A stretch of DNA of 64,000 nucleotides, taken from Delphinapterus leucas (lineage: Eukaryota > Chordata > Mammalia > Artiodactyla > Monodontidae). The notes beneath the pieces were generated by a model. The model ran no database searches. It was not told the DNA's origin and saw only the letters and a program-made list of their open reading frames with translations. Position 1 is the stretch's first letter. Every line of letters begins with the position of its first letter. A program made the position numbers and the translations under genes. Positions 35,431-46,985 of the stretch are shown in pieces. Where the stretch lies: NCBI RefSeq assembly GCF_002288925.2, contig NW_022098050.1:1472725-1536724 (forward strand), in the 5' to 3' direction.

Positions 35431-36060
35431 GATCACAAATCTCAGAAGAAAAATATTTTTCCTTATTTTATAACAAGGAAGAATTAGTAGAAAGTGTGTC
35501 ATTAAATAATGAAGTAGTTTTTTGTCTTCCCTTTAATTTGCTAAAGTATTCCTCTGAGCATTGTGACAAACTATTGAACAATGTAATTATGAGCTCTCCA
35601 TTTAGAATGAAGTGAAATTCTAAACTGAATAAACATATTACTCTGAAAGCATTATGCTTAATTCTCGGTGCTGTAATATATGGAAGATGCCAGTCAGATT
35701 GACAATGAATCTCAAGGGCTGTTGTGAAAGCCAAGGAAAACAAAGGAATGAATAATTCCACATTTTCTGGCATGATGAAAGGCAGCAATACATCCAAGTA
35801 TTCAGAAAAATCAAAACTTGGCACATGAAAACAGTCCTTTAAACCAAGAGTATTATTACCGCAGTGGATGTGTATTTTGCCCATATCCCCACCCCAAGGC
35901 TTTGGCTTTCATCACTAATTGATTATTATTTAACAGATGAATACACAGGTAATAAAGATGACTCTGGAATAATAAGAAACATAGATTCATGTGGAGAACC
36001 AGGATTAAATCACAAACTGGCAATATAATAACCTTTATATCTAGAATGCAAGTATCACAT
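35431..36060. other. Unrecognised stretch with a 138-codon minus frame
   Basis: No repeat family recognised. The minus-strand frame 35468-35884 (138 codons, start MGKIHIHCGN) is the longest open frame in the window not explained by an L1, a SINE or GC-rich DNA. It has no signal peptide, domain or motif that I recognise and no promoter, splice or poly-A context. I treat it as probably non-coding. Confidence 0.4.
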
Positions 36061-36145
36061 CATTAACTTGTAAACCTTGCTAATACAACACTTTTAAACT
36101 TGCGTTACTGGACACTGGATAAATATTTGTTGAATGAATCAGAAA
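36061..36145 (+). mobile_element. L2 LINE 3'-end fragment
   Basis: 'tggacactggataaatattt' followed by 'gttgaatgaatc' is the usual L2 terminus; the preceding 50 bp are poorly preserved. Confidence 0.5.
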
Positions 36146-36764
36146 TATTAATAGCTTAATTCTTTTCTGTTGGTTTTACATGTGAACAAGGATAAAAGCA
36201 TCTCTAATTCATATGCCTTTCAATGTGTACTGTATAAAATCCTTTTTTAATTATAAAATAAATGCCATGTACACATGCATGCCATGTCCACACATTCCCA
36301 TTATATTTTATAATAATAAAGTGATGCAAGTAAATGCAAGAAATAATCAACATTCATGAATATTTGGTGTGAAATCTTGTCCTTTCATGTGAACAGAAAT
36401 CTTAACTCATCCACTTTCTTAAAAGCTTATACTGAACTCATGTACATCATTTGCCAGTTTGCACATCGATTAATTCTGAAGGGATTTACTAGATGAAGAT
36501 ATTTCATGATGTACATTGTCTTCTAACAGAAAAAATTTCCAGAGAAAAATTACCTCAAATATATATATATCTTTAAAAGTCCATTTCAAGATACCAATCT
36601 GTTATAGGAAATAGATTTGAGGTATAAATATTTTCCAAGAATGAGGAAGTTTATTTACATATTTAAAATTTTTATAATATCTAAGTTTCAATTCACAGTT
36701 CAAAGGGGAATTTAGCAAGAAATATCAGGGTGTAGTAAAAGAAAAAAATAATCCATACTCGTAA
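36146..36764. other. No gene or repeat recognised
   Basis: AT-rich DNA with a short (AT)n at about 36558-36570. Confidence 0.45.
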
Positions 36765-36765
36765 A

Positions 36766-36900
36766 TAAGAGAACTGATTCTCAATTCCAGCTAGTTATAT
36801 GATATTGAGCTTATATTCAAACTTGTTAGACTTCATTTTCTCACCTGTAAAACAGAGATATTCATAACCTCTAAGGTTTCTGCTTGTTCTCAAGTTCTAT
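36766..36900 (+). mobile_element. MIR SINE fragment
   Basis: 'tctcaattccagctagttat', 'cttcattttctcacctgta' and 'aacagagatattcataacc' follow the MIR core on the plus strand. Confidence 0.6.
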
Positions 36901-36999
36901 TTGCTACTTCTGGCAATAGATTAAGCTCTCCTGAAATATAAGAGATGAAAAGATGCTGGTCCCTCAAGATAATTTTTCTTCACTTTTCTTACATGTGAT

Positions 37000-38085
37000 G
37001 ATACATTTTTATCTAGCTTTCCTTCTTAAAAAACTTTATCATAGGGCTTCCCTGGTGGCGCAGTGGTTGAGAGTCCGCCTGCTGATGCGGGGACACGGAT
37101 TCGTGCCCTGGTCCGGGAAGATCCCACATGCCGCGGAGCGGCTGGGCCGTGAGCCATGGCCGCTGAGCCTGCGCGTCCGGAGCCTGTGCTCCGCAACGGG
37201 AGAGGCCACAACAGTGAGAGGCCCGCGTACCAAAAAAAAGAAAAAAACAAAAAACTTTCTCATAAGTTTAACACATATGTAAAAAACTACACAAAAATGT
37301 ACAGCTCAATTATGTATCACAAAGCAAGCAACCATGAAACTACTCTCCAGTGCAAATTTAGAACATTACCACTATCTAGATGCCACCTCTATGCACACGC
37401 CATTCTATGTTGCTCACAGGTAACCACTCTCCTGATTTTCATAAAAAGTACTTATTATTTTCTTTATATTTTATCAAATAAAAATGCATCCCAAGAATTT
37501 CTTATGCTTCAAAATTTACATCCATATACTTACGCATCATGACTTTTTTTGTATCTGCCTTCTTTCATTCAATATTATATCTGTGTTTCATCTGTGTTTT
37601 ACATGTGTCTGTAATTTTCCTTTTCATTACTTTGTAGTATTCCACTGAATAAACATGCAAAAGTTTGAGGTTTTATCCATTCTAGTATTGATTACTACTC
37701 CTGTTGTTTCCAGTATTGATATAATGAATAACATATATGAACATTCATGTTCATGTGTACTGGTGGGCATGTGCATACATTTCTGTAAGGTATATTTCTA
37801 GAGAGAAATTGCTGGGTAATAATGCTAGAATATTTTCCAAAGGGACAAAGACTAGGGTATGAGAATTTCCATTTGTTTCATCATTTTGCTAACATTTTAT
37901 ATTGTCAGCAATTTTAATATTAGCTATTCCAGGAGTGCAGCAGTATCTCATTATATTTTAATTTGTATTTCACTGATGACTGAGTTTGAATCCCAGACAA
38001 TATGTTTATTGGACATTTGGAAATCACCTTTCATAACATTTTTAAAAATTTGTTTTCCAATTAAAATTATTTTCTAATTGTTTGT
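37000..38085 (-). mobile_element. L1ME-like 3' part, split by a SINE
   Basis: Minus-strand old L1: reversed 3' UTR ('tgtacagctcaattatgt', 'ggtaaccactctcctga') and ORF2 end ('aaattgctgggtaataatg', 'tttgtatttcactgatgac'). Interrupted by the CHR-2 SINE at 37044-37248. No frame survives. Confidence 0.7.
37044..37248 (+). mobile_element. CHR-2-type SINE
   Basis: Full-length young CHR-2 with the usual head and body and a tail of A with G and C interruptions. Target-site duplication AAAAAACTTTATCATA at 37028-37043 and, with one change, 37249-37264. Frames of 74 codons on the minus strand here are SINE artefacts. Confidence 0.95.
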
Positions 38086-38119
38086 TGCTGTCCAAGGGGG
38101 AATAAAAGACACCAAAGAT

Positions 38120-38308
38120 GGCGCAGTGGATGGGAGTCCGCCTGCCGGTGCAGGGGATACAGGTTCGTGCCCCAGTCTGGGAGGATCCTACGTGCCGCGG
38201 AGCGGCTGGGCCCGTGAGCCATGGCCGCTGAGCCTGCGCGTCCTGAGCCTGTGCTCCGCGACGGGACAGGCCACAGCAGTGAGAGGCCCGCGTATCGCAA
38301 AAAAAAAA
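38120..38308 (+). mobile_element. CHR-2-type SINE, 5'-truncated
   Basis: Starts at GGCGCAGTGG, so about 13 bases of the usual head are missing, but the perfect 16-bp target-site duplication AAAAGACACCAAAGAT (38104-38119 and 38309-38324) shows that this was its state at insertion, not later loss. Body and pure A tail otherwise normal. Confidence 0.95.
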
Positions 38309-38324
38309 AAAAGACACCAAAGAT

Positions 38325-39445
38325 TCATGTCCTTGGGCCTTTTCCTTCGCTTCAATCAGGTATTTGGGGTCCTCAAGAAGACACTTCCAATATTTTTGCC
38401 CTGTGTAGTTATCTTCAATTGGCAGGTTCATTTTAATTACCTAGTCCACCAATTCTAGAAGACTCTTGTCTTACTTGCTATATATAAATAGCTCTATAAA
38501 AAGCTATGAAAGAAAATTGAAAAGCACGTATTTTCCTAATACACTAAACCTTCTTTCTTGAAGGCCATCCTTGTTTTTCCTACTCTGAAGCTCTCTCTGT
38601 ACTCAGTATCATGGAGCATCCAGACTTCTGACTGTTATTCAATATGTGATACCCTCTAAGGACAACCAAAAGGAGAACAGAAGCTAAAAGCAGAAAGTTG
38701 ACTAGAGTCAGGCTCCTATCAATATTTCTGTTCTGTGGGTCAGTTTTCTTTCCTTCTCCATTCCTGACTATTCCTGGAATCTTATTTGTCAAGTGAGCTC
38801 ACCCTAAACTGCTTTGAATGGGCCCTCAGCACAGATCCTCAGTTTTCTCCTTCCCCAGATTACCCACAAACTCCTTGGAACCACCTTGGCTCTCAAATAT
38901 TCCTTTTTTTCTTTCTAGCCCTTCTGGGACATTGCTTTTAAGCCTACTGATCCATGAGGCCAACTCATTCAGTTCCCTCATATGTGACATGACACAAACA
39001 AAGTGTTTAAGTTCCCTAGTTTTTCAACTTTGTGATAATACATTGTCCTAATTCCATCTTACTTTTCAGAATTCTATTTTTTTCTTTTAATAGTGCTTCT
39101 TTCTTTTCTCATCCCCTAAATGTATGTTTCCCTATACTCCAACTCCTTTGAAAAGCAAAAAGGTCATGATTCCATTAATTCTCTTTCTACTGACTACCTA
39201 AACCTGCCTCCAAAGTCGAGATTTCTACCAGAATTATGGTTCTCTAATTCTCATTGCCAATGTGTCACAAAATCCAAAACTGTCGCCTTAACATCATCAA
39301 TACTTCTCAATTCAATATTTTAATGGAATCATTCTTCTCATTGCTCCTCAAGTTAGTAATCTGAATGCTAATACTTTTCCTTAAAATATCCCTCAAATTT
39401 CTCTTTTATTTTCCATGCCCACTGCATGGAGTAGAGTGTGTAGAC
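38325..39445. other. No gene or repeat recognised
   Basis: Pyrimidine-richer 1.1-kb stretch with no family that I recognise. A hydrophobic 70-codon minus frame (38580-38792) and a 77-codon plus frame (38818-39051) lack motifs and context. Confidence 0.4.
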
Positions 39446-39605
39446 TAGGGTTTTTTATTCAAGGGTCCAAGGAGTTGTGGAGAAGTCATAGCGAATCTAT
39501 GAATCCACAGACAATGTGCATAATTTTGTATATACCTATGAGAATTATAAAGAAAGACCATTCATTTTCAATAGTTTCTTAAAGGGTTAAGAACCAATGT
39601 TGCAT
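39446..39605. mobile_element. Possible hAT-type DNA transposon remnant
   Basis: 'gggtccaaggagttgtgg', 'ctatgaatccacagacaatg', 'cataattttgtatatacc' and 'aaagggttaagaaccaatg' resemble a short non-autonomous hAT (MER-type) element. Exact family not recalled. Confidence 0.4.
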
Positions 39606-39976
39606 ATTCCTACCAATCTGTACTATGATTACCTGCAGGAACCTTTAGGATTAATAGGCCTACACTAAATTTGGCTGATCCAGAAGATGAATCTTTAAAG
39701 CAATATTCTCATCCATCCAATATTCATTAATTTAATAAGTATTCATTGAGTATCTCCTATGTGTCAAATACTATTCCAGGTGCTGGGATCACATCACTGA
39801 ACAAGACAGACAAACTTCCTCTTCTCATGGAGTTTACATTTTAGTGGATGAAGAACAATAAAATAATCTATCAATAAACAAAGAATCAAGGAAATACCAG
39901 TTAGCTATATTTGCTGCTCATATAATTAAATGGGGAGATTTCATAGTTACTAGGTGCTTTTTCAGAAGAAATGGTC

Positions 39977-42591
39977 ATCCGATACCAAAAGCAGACAAAG
40001 ATGTCACAAAAAAAGAAAACTACAGGCCAATATCACTGATGAACATGGATGCAAAAATCCTCAACAAAATACTAGCAAACAGAATCCAACAGCACATTAA
40101 AAGTATCATACACCATGATCAAATGGGGTTCACCCAGGAATGCAAGGATTCTTCAATATGTGCAAATCAATCAAAGTGATACACCATATTAACAAATTTA
40201 AGGAGAAAAACCATATGATAATCTCAAAAGATGCAGAAAAACTTCTGACAAAATTCAACACCCATTTTTGATAAACCCCCCCCCCAGAAAGTAGGCATAG
40301 AGGGAACTTACCTCAACATAATAAAGGCCATATATAACAAACCCACAGGCAACATCATTCTCAATGTTGAAAAACTGAAACCATTTACACTAAGATCAGG
40401 AACAAGACAAGGTTGCCCACTCTCACCACTATTATTCAACACAGTTTGGAAGTTTTAGCCACAGCAATCAGAGAAGAAAAGGAAATCCAAATTGGAAAAG
40501 AAAAAGTAAAACTGTCACCATTTGCAGATGACATGATACTATACATAGAGAATCCTAAAGATGCTACCAGAAAACTACTAGAGCTAATCAGTAAATCTGG
40601 TAAAGTAGCAGGATACAAAACTAATGCACAGAAATCTCTTGCATTCCTATACCCTAATGATGAAAAACCTGGAAGAGGAATTAAGGAAACACTCCCATTT
40701 ACCATTGCAACAAAAAGAATAAAAGACCCAGGAATAGACCTACCTAAGGAGACAAAAGACCTGTATGCAGAAAACTATAAGACACTGTTGAAAGAAATTA
40801 AAGATGATGCATACAGATAGAGAGATATACCATGTTCTTGGATTGGAGAAATCAACAATGTGAAAATGACTATACTACCCAAAGCAATCTACAGATTCAA
40901 TGCAATCCCTATCAAACTACCACTGGCATTTTTCACAAAACTAGAACAGAAAATTTCACAATTTGTATGGAAAGACAAAAGACCCCGAATAGCCAAAGCA
41001 ATCTTGAGAAAGAAAAACGGAGGAGGAGGAATCAGGCTCCCTGGCTTCAGACTATACTAGAAAGCTACAGTAATCAAGACAGTATGGTATTGGTGCAAAA
41101 ACAGAAATATAGATCAATGGAACAGGAGGATAGAAAGCCCAGAGATAAACCCACGCATATATGGTCACCTTATCTTTGATAAAGAAGGCAAGAATATACA
41201 ATGGAGAAAAGACATCCTCTTCAATAAGTGGTGCTGGGAAAACTGGACAGCTACATTTAAAAGAATGAAATTAGAACACTCCCTAACACCATACACAAAA
41301 ATAAACTCAAAATGGATTAAAGACCTGAATTTAAGGCCAGACACTATAAAACTCTTAGAGGAAAACATAGAACACTCTATGACACAAATCACAGCATATC
41401 CTTTTTGACCCACCTCCTAGAGAAATGGAAATAAAAACAAAAATAAACAAATGGAACCTAATGAAACTTAAAAGCTTTTGCATAGCAAAAGAAACCATAA
41501 ACAAGATGAAAAGACAACCCTCAGAATGGGAGAAAATATTTGCAAAAAAGCAACTGACAAAGGATTAATCTCCAAAATATACAAGCAGCTCATGCAGCTC
41601 AATATCAAAAAAAACAAACAACCCAATCCAAAAACGGGCAGAAGACCTAAATAGACATTTCTCCAAAGAAGATATACAGATTACCAGCAAACACATGAAA
41701 GGATGCTCAACATTACTAATCATTAGAGAAATCCAAATCAAAACTACAATGAGGTATCACCTCACACTGGTTGAATGGCCATCATCAGAAAACCTACAAA
41801 CAATAAATGCTGTAGACGGTGTGGAGAAAAGGGAACCCTTTTGTACTGTTGGTGGGAATGTAAATTGATACAGCCACTAAAAATTGAACTACCATACGAC
41901 CCAGCAATCCCACTCCTGGGCATATACCCTGAGAAAACTATAATTCAAAGAGAGACATGTACCCCAATGTTCATTGCAGCACTATTTACAATAGCCAGGA
42001 CATGGAAGCAACCCAAGTGTCCATCAACAGTTGAATGGATAAAGAAGATGTGGCATGTATATACAATGGAATATTACTCAGCCATAAAAAAATGAAACTG
42101 AGTTATTTGTAGTGAGGTGAATGGACCTAGAGTCTGTCATACAGAGTGAAGTAAGTCAGAAAGAGACAAACAAATACCATATGCTAACACATATATATGG
42201 AATCTTTAAAAAAAAATGGTTCTGAAGAACCTAGGGGCAGGACAGGAATAAAGATGCAGACATAGAGAATGGACTTGAGGACACGGGGAGGGAGAAGGGT
42301 AAGCTAGGAAGAAGTGAGAGAGTGGCATTGACATATATACAGTACCAAATGTAAAACACATAGCTAGGGGGAAGCAGCTGCATAGCACAGGGATATCAGC
42401 TCAGTGCTTTGTGTCCACCTAGAGGGGTGGAATAGGGAGGGTGGGAGGGTGACGCAAGAGGGAGGGTATATGGGGATATATGTATGCATATAGCTGATTC
42501 ATTTTGTTATACAGCAGAAACTAGCACAACATTGTAAAGAAATTATACTCCAATAAAGATGTTAAAAAAGTAAAAAAAAAAAAAAAAAAAA
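39977..42591 (+). mobile_element. Cetartiodactyl L1, 5'-truncated
   Basis: A 2.6-kb L1 that begins within ORF2 (just before the RT segment coding for '[11 protein letters not shown]') and runs to a complete 3' end with AATAAAG and a long A tail (about 42570-42591). Target-site duplication AGAAG(A/G)ATGGTC: AGAAGAAATGGTC at 39964-39976 and AGAAGAGATGGTC at 42592-42604. A C run (about 40277-40284) and several frameshifts show decay. Same 3'-UTR group as 5675-8126. Confidence 0.95.
39979..42095 (+). pseudogene. Partial, broken L1 ORF2
   Basis: Remains of the reverse transcriptase and C-terminal domain. The 40413-40820 frame contains the catalytic FADD (40521-40532) and ends at a stop near 40818. 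The next segment continues in 40860-41060, with an overlapping shifted frame 40832-41179. The 41775-42095 frame covers the cysteine-containing C-terminal segment ('[18 protein letters not shown]'), where the family zinc-knuckle-like motif is visible. The endonuclease is absent because of 5' truncation. Non-functional. Confidence 0.88.
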
Positions 42592-43070
42592 AGAAGAGAT
42601 GGTCGTGGAAAACCCCTCTAAGAACACAACAGCTCTAAACGACAAGAAACAGCCATGTACAACCAGAGAAAAGCATTCCAAACAGAGGTGCAGATTAATG
42701 CAAAAGCCTAACAGTTGTAATGAGCTTGGTATTTTGTAGGAACAAAAGAAGTCAAAAGGCCAGTTCTGCTAAAGCACAGTGAGCAAGAGAGAAAATTGTG
42801 GGTGATGTCAAACGGATAAGTAGAGCCAGAAAATTTGGGACTTTAGAAATTAGAACAGGGAGCTTCGATTAAGTCTAAGCGTAATGGGAACTTAAGCAGA
42901 AGAGAAAGAATCTGGTTTATATTATGTAAAGAATAAATGCATTTTGATAAAAGCAGAAGAGAGGCAACTAAAGCAGTCCAGGTGGGAGATTATGGAGGTC
43001 AAGCTGCTTGTCTCTGCAAAACCTACGCTATTTTCCTCTTAGGTCCTCAATGTTGTCATGCTGACCTTAC

Positions 43071-43220
43071 CTGTGCTTTATATATCTCACCTCACTTTTT
43101 CATGTGTTACCTCCTTTACTCTTCACAACAACTCCACAGTATTAAACCTATTACACAAATACTAAAAAAGACACTGAGACTTATCTTGAAACAATCAACT
43201 TGCAAACTGAACTGGTTATT
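43071..43220 (-). mobile_element. MIR SINE
   Basis: 'gtgctttatatatctcacc', 'acctcctttactcttcac', 'aacaactccacagtattaaa' and 'aaaaagacactgagactta' follow the reversed MIR consensus. Confidence 0.65.
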
Positions 43221-44250
43221 ATTTACAAGATGTGTTCTTTAAATTATGTCATAGCTTTAACTACCCTGCAGACAGACCCTGCCCTCTACTTTAATTGTAC
43301 CCAGTAGTGTTATTAATACATACATTAAGCACTATGGTAAAACATAAAGTTTGGGTTTTTGAAGTAATTTATTTATAAAAAGTAACATTCAAAATGCTGT
43401 TTTATTTTTAAAATGCTAATGTACACATTGTGAAAATGAAACAATTTTTAAATGTTAATCAATGTCATTTTTTAAAAAGTAATTGTACATCATGTGTCAT
43501 GATTGTAATTGTATGGAAATTGCCTTTGGCTTATAAATAAGCAAGATTAAAATTAAAGTATTTCGAGTGTCACCGTGATCTAGCTATGATAACTAATTTG
43601 TATTTCTTCTTATCCTAATTCCTTTCTTAAATACCATCTCTTCAAATGTCTTCTTTATATGCCTTTTTATTCCTTTTTATTTCAAACATTAGTGTCCAAC
43701 CTTGTGTCTATACATATATTTTAAGAACTATTTTAGTTATCAGCAAAGTTGAAATGTTATGTGCCTTTCTGGCACATTAGATACTAAAAACTGATGATGA
43801 AACGAAGCAACATGAAATTCTTATATGTTGATTCTTAACAGAAGATCATTATGACATTTGTGATTGGAGAAATGGAAGTTAAGTTCATCAAATACATTTA
43901 ATTTTCCTTATAGCAAATTTCTAGTTAATCTTTTTATAAAGAAAAAAAGTGATTAAAAGCCCTTGACAAGCTTATGGCTTAGAATGTCCTTAAGGCTTTC
44001 ATCAGGGAGAAAAGTTAGTTTTGTGTTGGTAATATTAACACATTATCTTGAATATACAGAAGAAAGGTGTTAAAACAAGTGAAAATTCCATCAAAATCAC
44101 ATCAAACCTGAACATTCCTGACTCCCACTCTCAAATCAACTACCTTAGATAAAATTCAAATCAAGGCAATTATGCTGAACTTGTGATTATCAGAAATAAC
44201 CAAGTCCGACCAGTGAAATATCATTTCTCTCCTCATTCACCTTCCAACTT
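43221..44250. other. Unrecognised DNA holding copy 1 of a ~210-bp unit
   Basis: No known family recognised. Bases 43405-43612 form copy 1 of a diverged direct repeat whose partner is at 45583-45797. Confidence 0.5.
43405..43612 (+). repeat. Unclassified ~210-bp repeat, copy 1
   Basis: Shares with copy 2 the ordered blocks 'ttaatcaatgtcatt', 'catcatgtgtcatgatt', 'ttgcctttggctta' and 'gataactaatttgtat'. By eye about three quarters of positions agree. I do not recognise the family. Confidence 0.65.
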
Positions 44251-44805
44251 CTTCAAAATTAATTATATAATCCAGCAATCCCACTTCAGGTTATTTATCC
44301 AAAATAATTCAAGTCAGGATCTCAACAAGATATTAGCACTCCAGTGTTCATTGCAGTACTATTCACAGTAGCCAGTTTTGGGAAAAATGAATAAATTTAA
44401 AAACATGTGGTATATACATACAATGGAATATTACTGAGCCTTAAAAAGGAAGAAATTCTGATGCATGTTATAACATGAATGAACCTTGAGAACATTATGC
44501 TAAATGAAATACATCAGTTACAGAATGCAAATACTGCATGATTCCAATTATATGAGGTATCAAAAGTATTCAAATTTGTAGAATCAAATTGTGAAGTGGT
44601 GGTTTCCAGGGGCTGAGGAGAGGGGAAAATAGAGTCACTAACCAATGGGTACAAATTTTAGCAAGATGAATAAACCCTACTGTAGTCCACTGTACAGCAG
44701 TGACTATAGTCTAAAACACTGTATTGAGCACTTAAAAAATTGTTAAGAGGGTAGATATCATGTTGTGCTCTTACCACAATAAAATTTAAAAAAATAATTA
44801 GCCAT
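44251..44805 (+). mobile_element. L1MA/L1MB-like 3' part
   Basis: 'aatccagcaatcccacttca', 'catacaatggaatattactg', 'tgaatgaaccttgagaac', 'gtggtggtttccaggggc' and 'tcttaccacaataaaat' outline ORF2 end and 3' UTR. Confidence 0.8.
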
Positions 44806-44940
44806 GTATGAAAATTGACCACTCCCATAACTTTATTCCTACAGCACAATGGTTTTAGTTCTATTTTTTACTTATTTCATTATAATTACTAGTTCATATG
44901 CCTGTTTTTCCAATCATATGAAAAGTTTCAGCCATTACAT

Positions 44941-45115
44941 TTTGTCTCAATCTTCACAACATCCCTCTGAAGCACAAACAATTGGGATTCCAAACTATAG
45001 ATTAGGAAAGCAAGGCAACTTTCCTGTAGCTGTTAAGAACAGAGCTGTAATATGAATCTACTCTCTCCAACTCCATTTTGTACTCATTTTGTACCATCAT
45101 TCCACATGCCATCCA
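44941..45115 (-). mobile_element. MIR SINE
   Basis: 'caatcttcacaacatccct', 'gattaggaaagcaaggcaac' and 'aagaacagagctgtaatat' match a diverged reversed MIR. Confidence 0.55.
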
Positions 45116-45582
45116 GTCCTTGTGTTAAGTACTCCTGCTCCAGGTAGAGGGCGGACTTAGTTTTACTTATGAAGTTCCTTAATACCCTCAATCAATGGGT
45201 CTAGAGGTCATTATTAGGAGTTATCCAAAGTTTCAGTGATGGATCAATATTATAGTGTTTTATACTGGATTCAAGAAAAAAGTTAGAAAATTATATATAT
45301 GCAATCTTCAGAAACCATGCTTCATCACCTCCTCAATTACACTCAATTGAAAAAGTTGATTTAACCACTTTTCAAGATGCACTTGTGATGAGGATATGAC
45401 AAATGAATGACAAAGAGAAAGGCACCTTTCTTGAATGAATAAAGAAATCCAAATTCAACAACAAAATATTCAATTGTGTCACTTGATAGGCAATTTTCTT
45501 TTAAAAAAAATCATATCTTATACTAAATACAAAGTTCAGTTGAGCAACTTCTTTATAAAGATTAACTGTCAAGATATTTTTG
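45116..45582. other. No gene or repeat recognised
   Basis: AT-rich, nothing recognised. Confidence 0.4.
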
Positions 45583-45797
45583 CCTTAAAAATACCAGTAC
45601 ATTCACATATACAAATGTAAAACTGCAATGATTCTTAGACAGTATTAATCAATGTCATTTGTTTAAAAAATAAAATCAATTGGTGCATATCATGAGTCAT
45701 GATTATAAATTTATGCAAACTGCCTTTGGCTAACAAACAAGGAGAATTAAAAATGTACTGTCAACTGTATCAATGATAACTAATTTGTATAGATTTA
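45583..45797 (+). repeat. Unclassified ~210-bp repeat, copy 2
   Basis: Partner of 43405-43612, same orientation, about 2.2 kb apart. Similar blocks: 'ttaatcaatgtcattt', 'catcatgagtcatgatt', 'ctgcctttggctaa', 'gataactaatttgtat'. Similarity fades on both sides, so the duplicated unit is short. Confidence 0.65.
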
Positions 45798-46985
45798 AAT
45801 TATATCTATCTACCTCAGGCAATCACCAATTTCTTTAATAACTGTGTTGGAACATACTTTTGAGCAATTCCTATCAAATAGCTTAGATTTTAAAATGGCA
45901 TTTAAAAATTACATGCTTGAACATTTACGAGAAATTAAAATCCTGTTTATTTCTGATTGCTTATTATATAGGTCACTGAACATCTTCTGAGTTCAATTTC
46001 AATAAGTTCATGTGATATTTTCTAACATTCTTCAAATTTCTAGGTTTTAAGGATGAGGGTTAAAATAAAACAAACCTTTGCTGAAAAACCATATAAGCAG
46101 GATTAATTATTATCAAATAAAAAAGTGACCAGCCTATTATTTAGTCTTAAGTTGAAAAATCCTAAGCTCAAATAAAAGAATTCATCTGACTGAGAGAGGT
46201 CCAGGTTAATTTTCTTTCTGTAAAGTTTCTGGGGAAAATCACAAGAGTATGCCCTATGCCATGCGTAAGGAAAGAAGTCTCCCACTCACACCATCTATGT
46301 TCTCTGCTGCAGTCAAGTTGATTCCAGAAAAATCACTTAAATTTGTACTGTTCATATCCAAGTAGACATCAGCACCTAAATATTTTGAAAAGTTTAGGCT
46401 CTAACATCCTATGAAAAATATCTCTCCCTCTCCCTTGGATTCTCTTTCAGGGCCAGAACTTTTATGCTGCAATTTGAGAGGATGATTAATAAGACATGCT
46501 CTTCTTCCTTGTATATCCATGAAGAGATAATGAAGCCAGCTCTCTGAAACGTGACCCTTGACAGTGCCCCACAAATCTGTGAGGAGAACTGACCATGAAA
46601 TTTTGTTTGTACTGCAAATAAATTCTCACTGAAAATATAATTTAAAAACCAACGCTGTGAGAGTTTCACTTCTTGAAATGGCAAACTAGATAACAAACAC
46701 CTATTCTCCCCTAGCAAATAATAAAAAAGTTTTTAATAGCTTCTCAAAAACATCACAGAGACAGCATGATAGTCAAGAAAATATAGGAAAAAGTGAAAGC
46801 TCAGAAAGGTTAACTATGCTTCCAAAGCTAATTTTGCCTTGATGACATTTTCTAATCTACAAAAAGTATCTGAGAAACTAAGCTGCAGTTTTCTTAGTCT
46901 CATAGGGCAACAGGAAAAGAAAAAGTCCAGGGCCTTTCTAATGTGGGAATCTGACAATCCACCAATTGAGAAAAATATATGCTTA
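45798..46985. other. Mostly unrecognised; possible L1M 5' remnant at the right
   Basis: AT-rich. From about 46670 the sequence ('cttgaaatggcaaactag' and following) may be the decayed 5' part of the L1M that is clear from 46990. The 102-codon minus frame at 46409-46717 has no recognisable domain. Confidence 0.4.

Larger units (their letters stand above)
39715..42995 (-). mobile_element. L2 LINE, split by a young L1
   Basis: Minus-strand L2. The left part (39715-39976) has 'gtattcattgagtatctcc', 'ggtgctgggatcacatc', 'catggagtttacattttag'. The right part (42592-42995) resumes with the next L2 segment: 'gaaaagcattccaaacag', 'aggccagttctgctaaag', 'gcagtccaggtgggagat'. The L1 at 39977-42591 interrupts it. 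Confidence 0.8.

Noticed and set aside
38580..38792. Short hydrophobic minus frame as a possible one-pass membrane peptide
   Set aside because: Leucine/valine-rich stretches arise readily in AT-rich DNA; no conserved motif, no context, and not supported by any neighbouring exon-like sequence.
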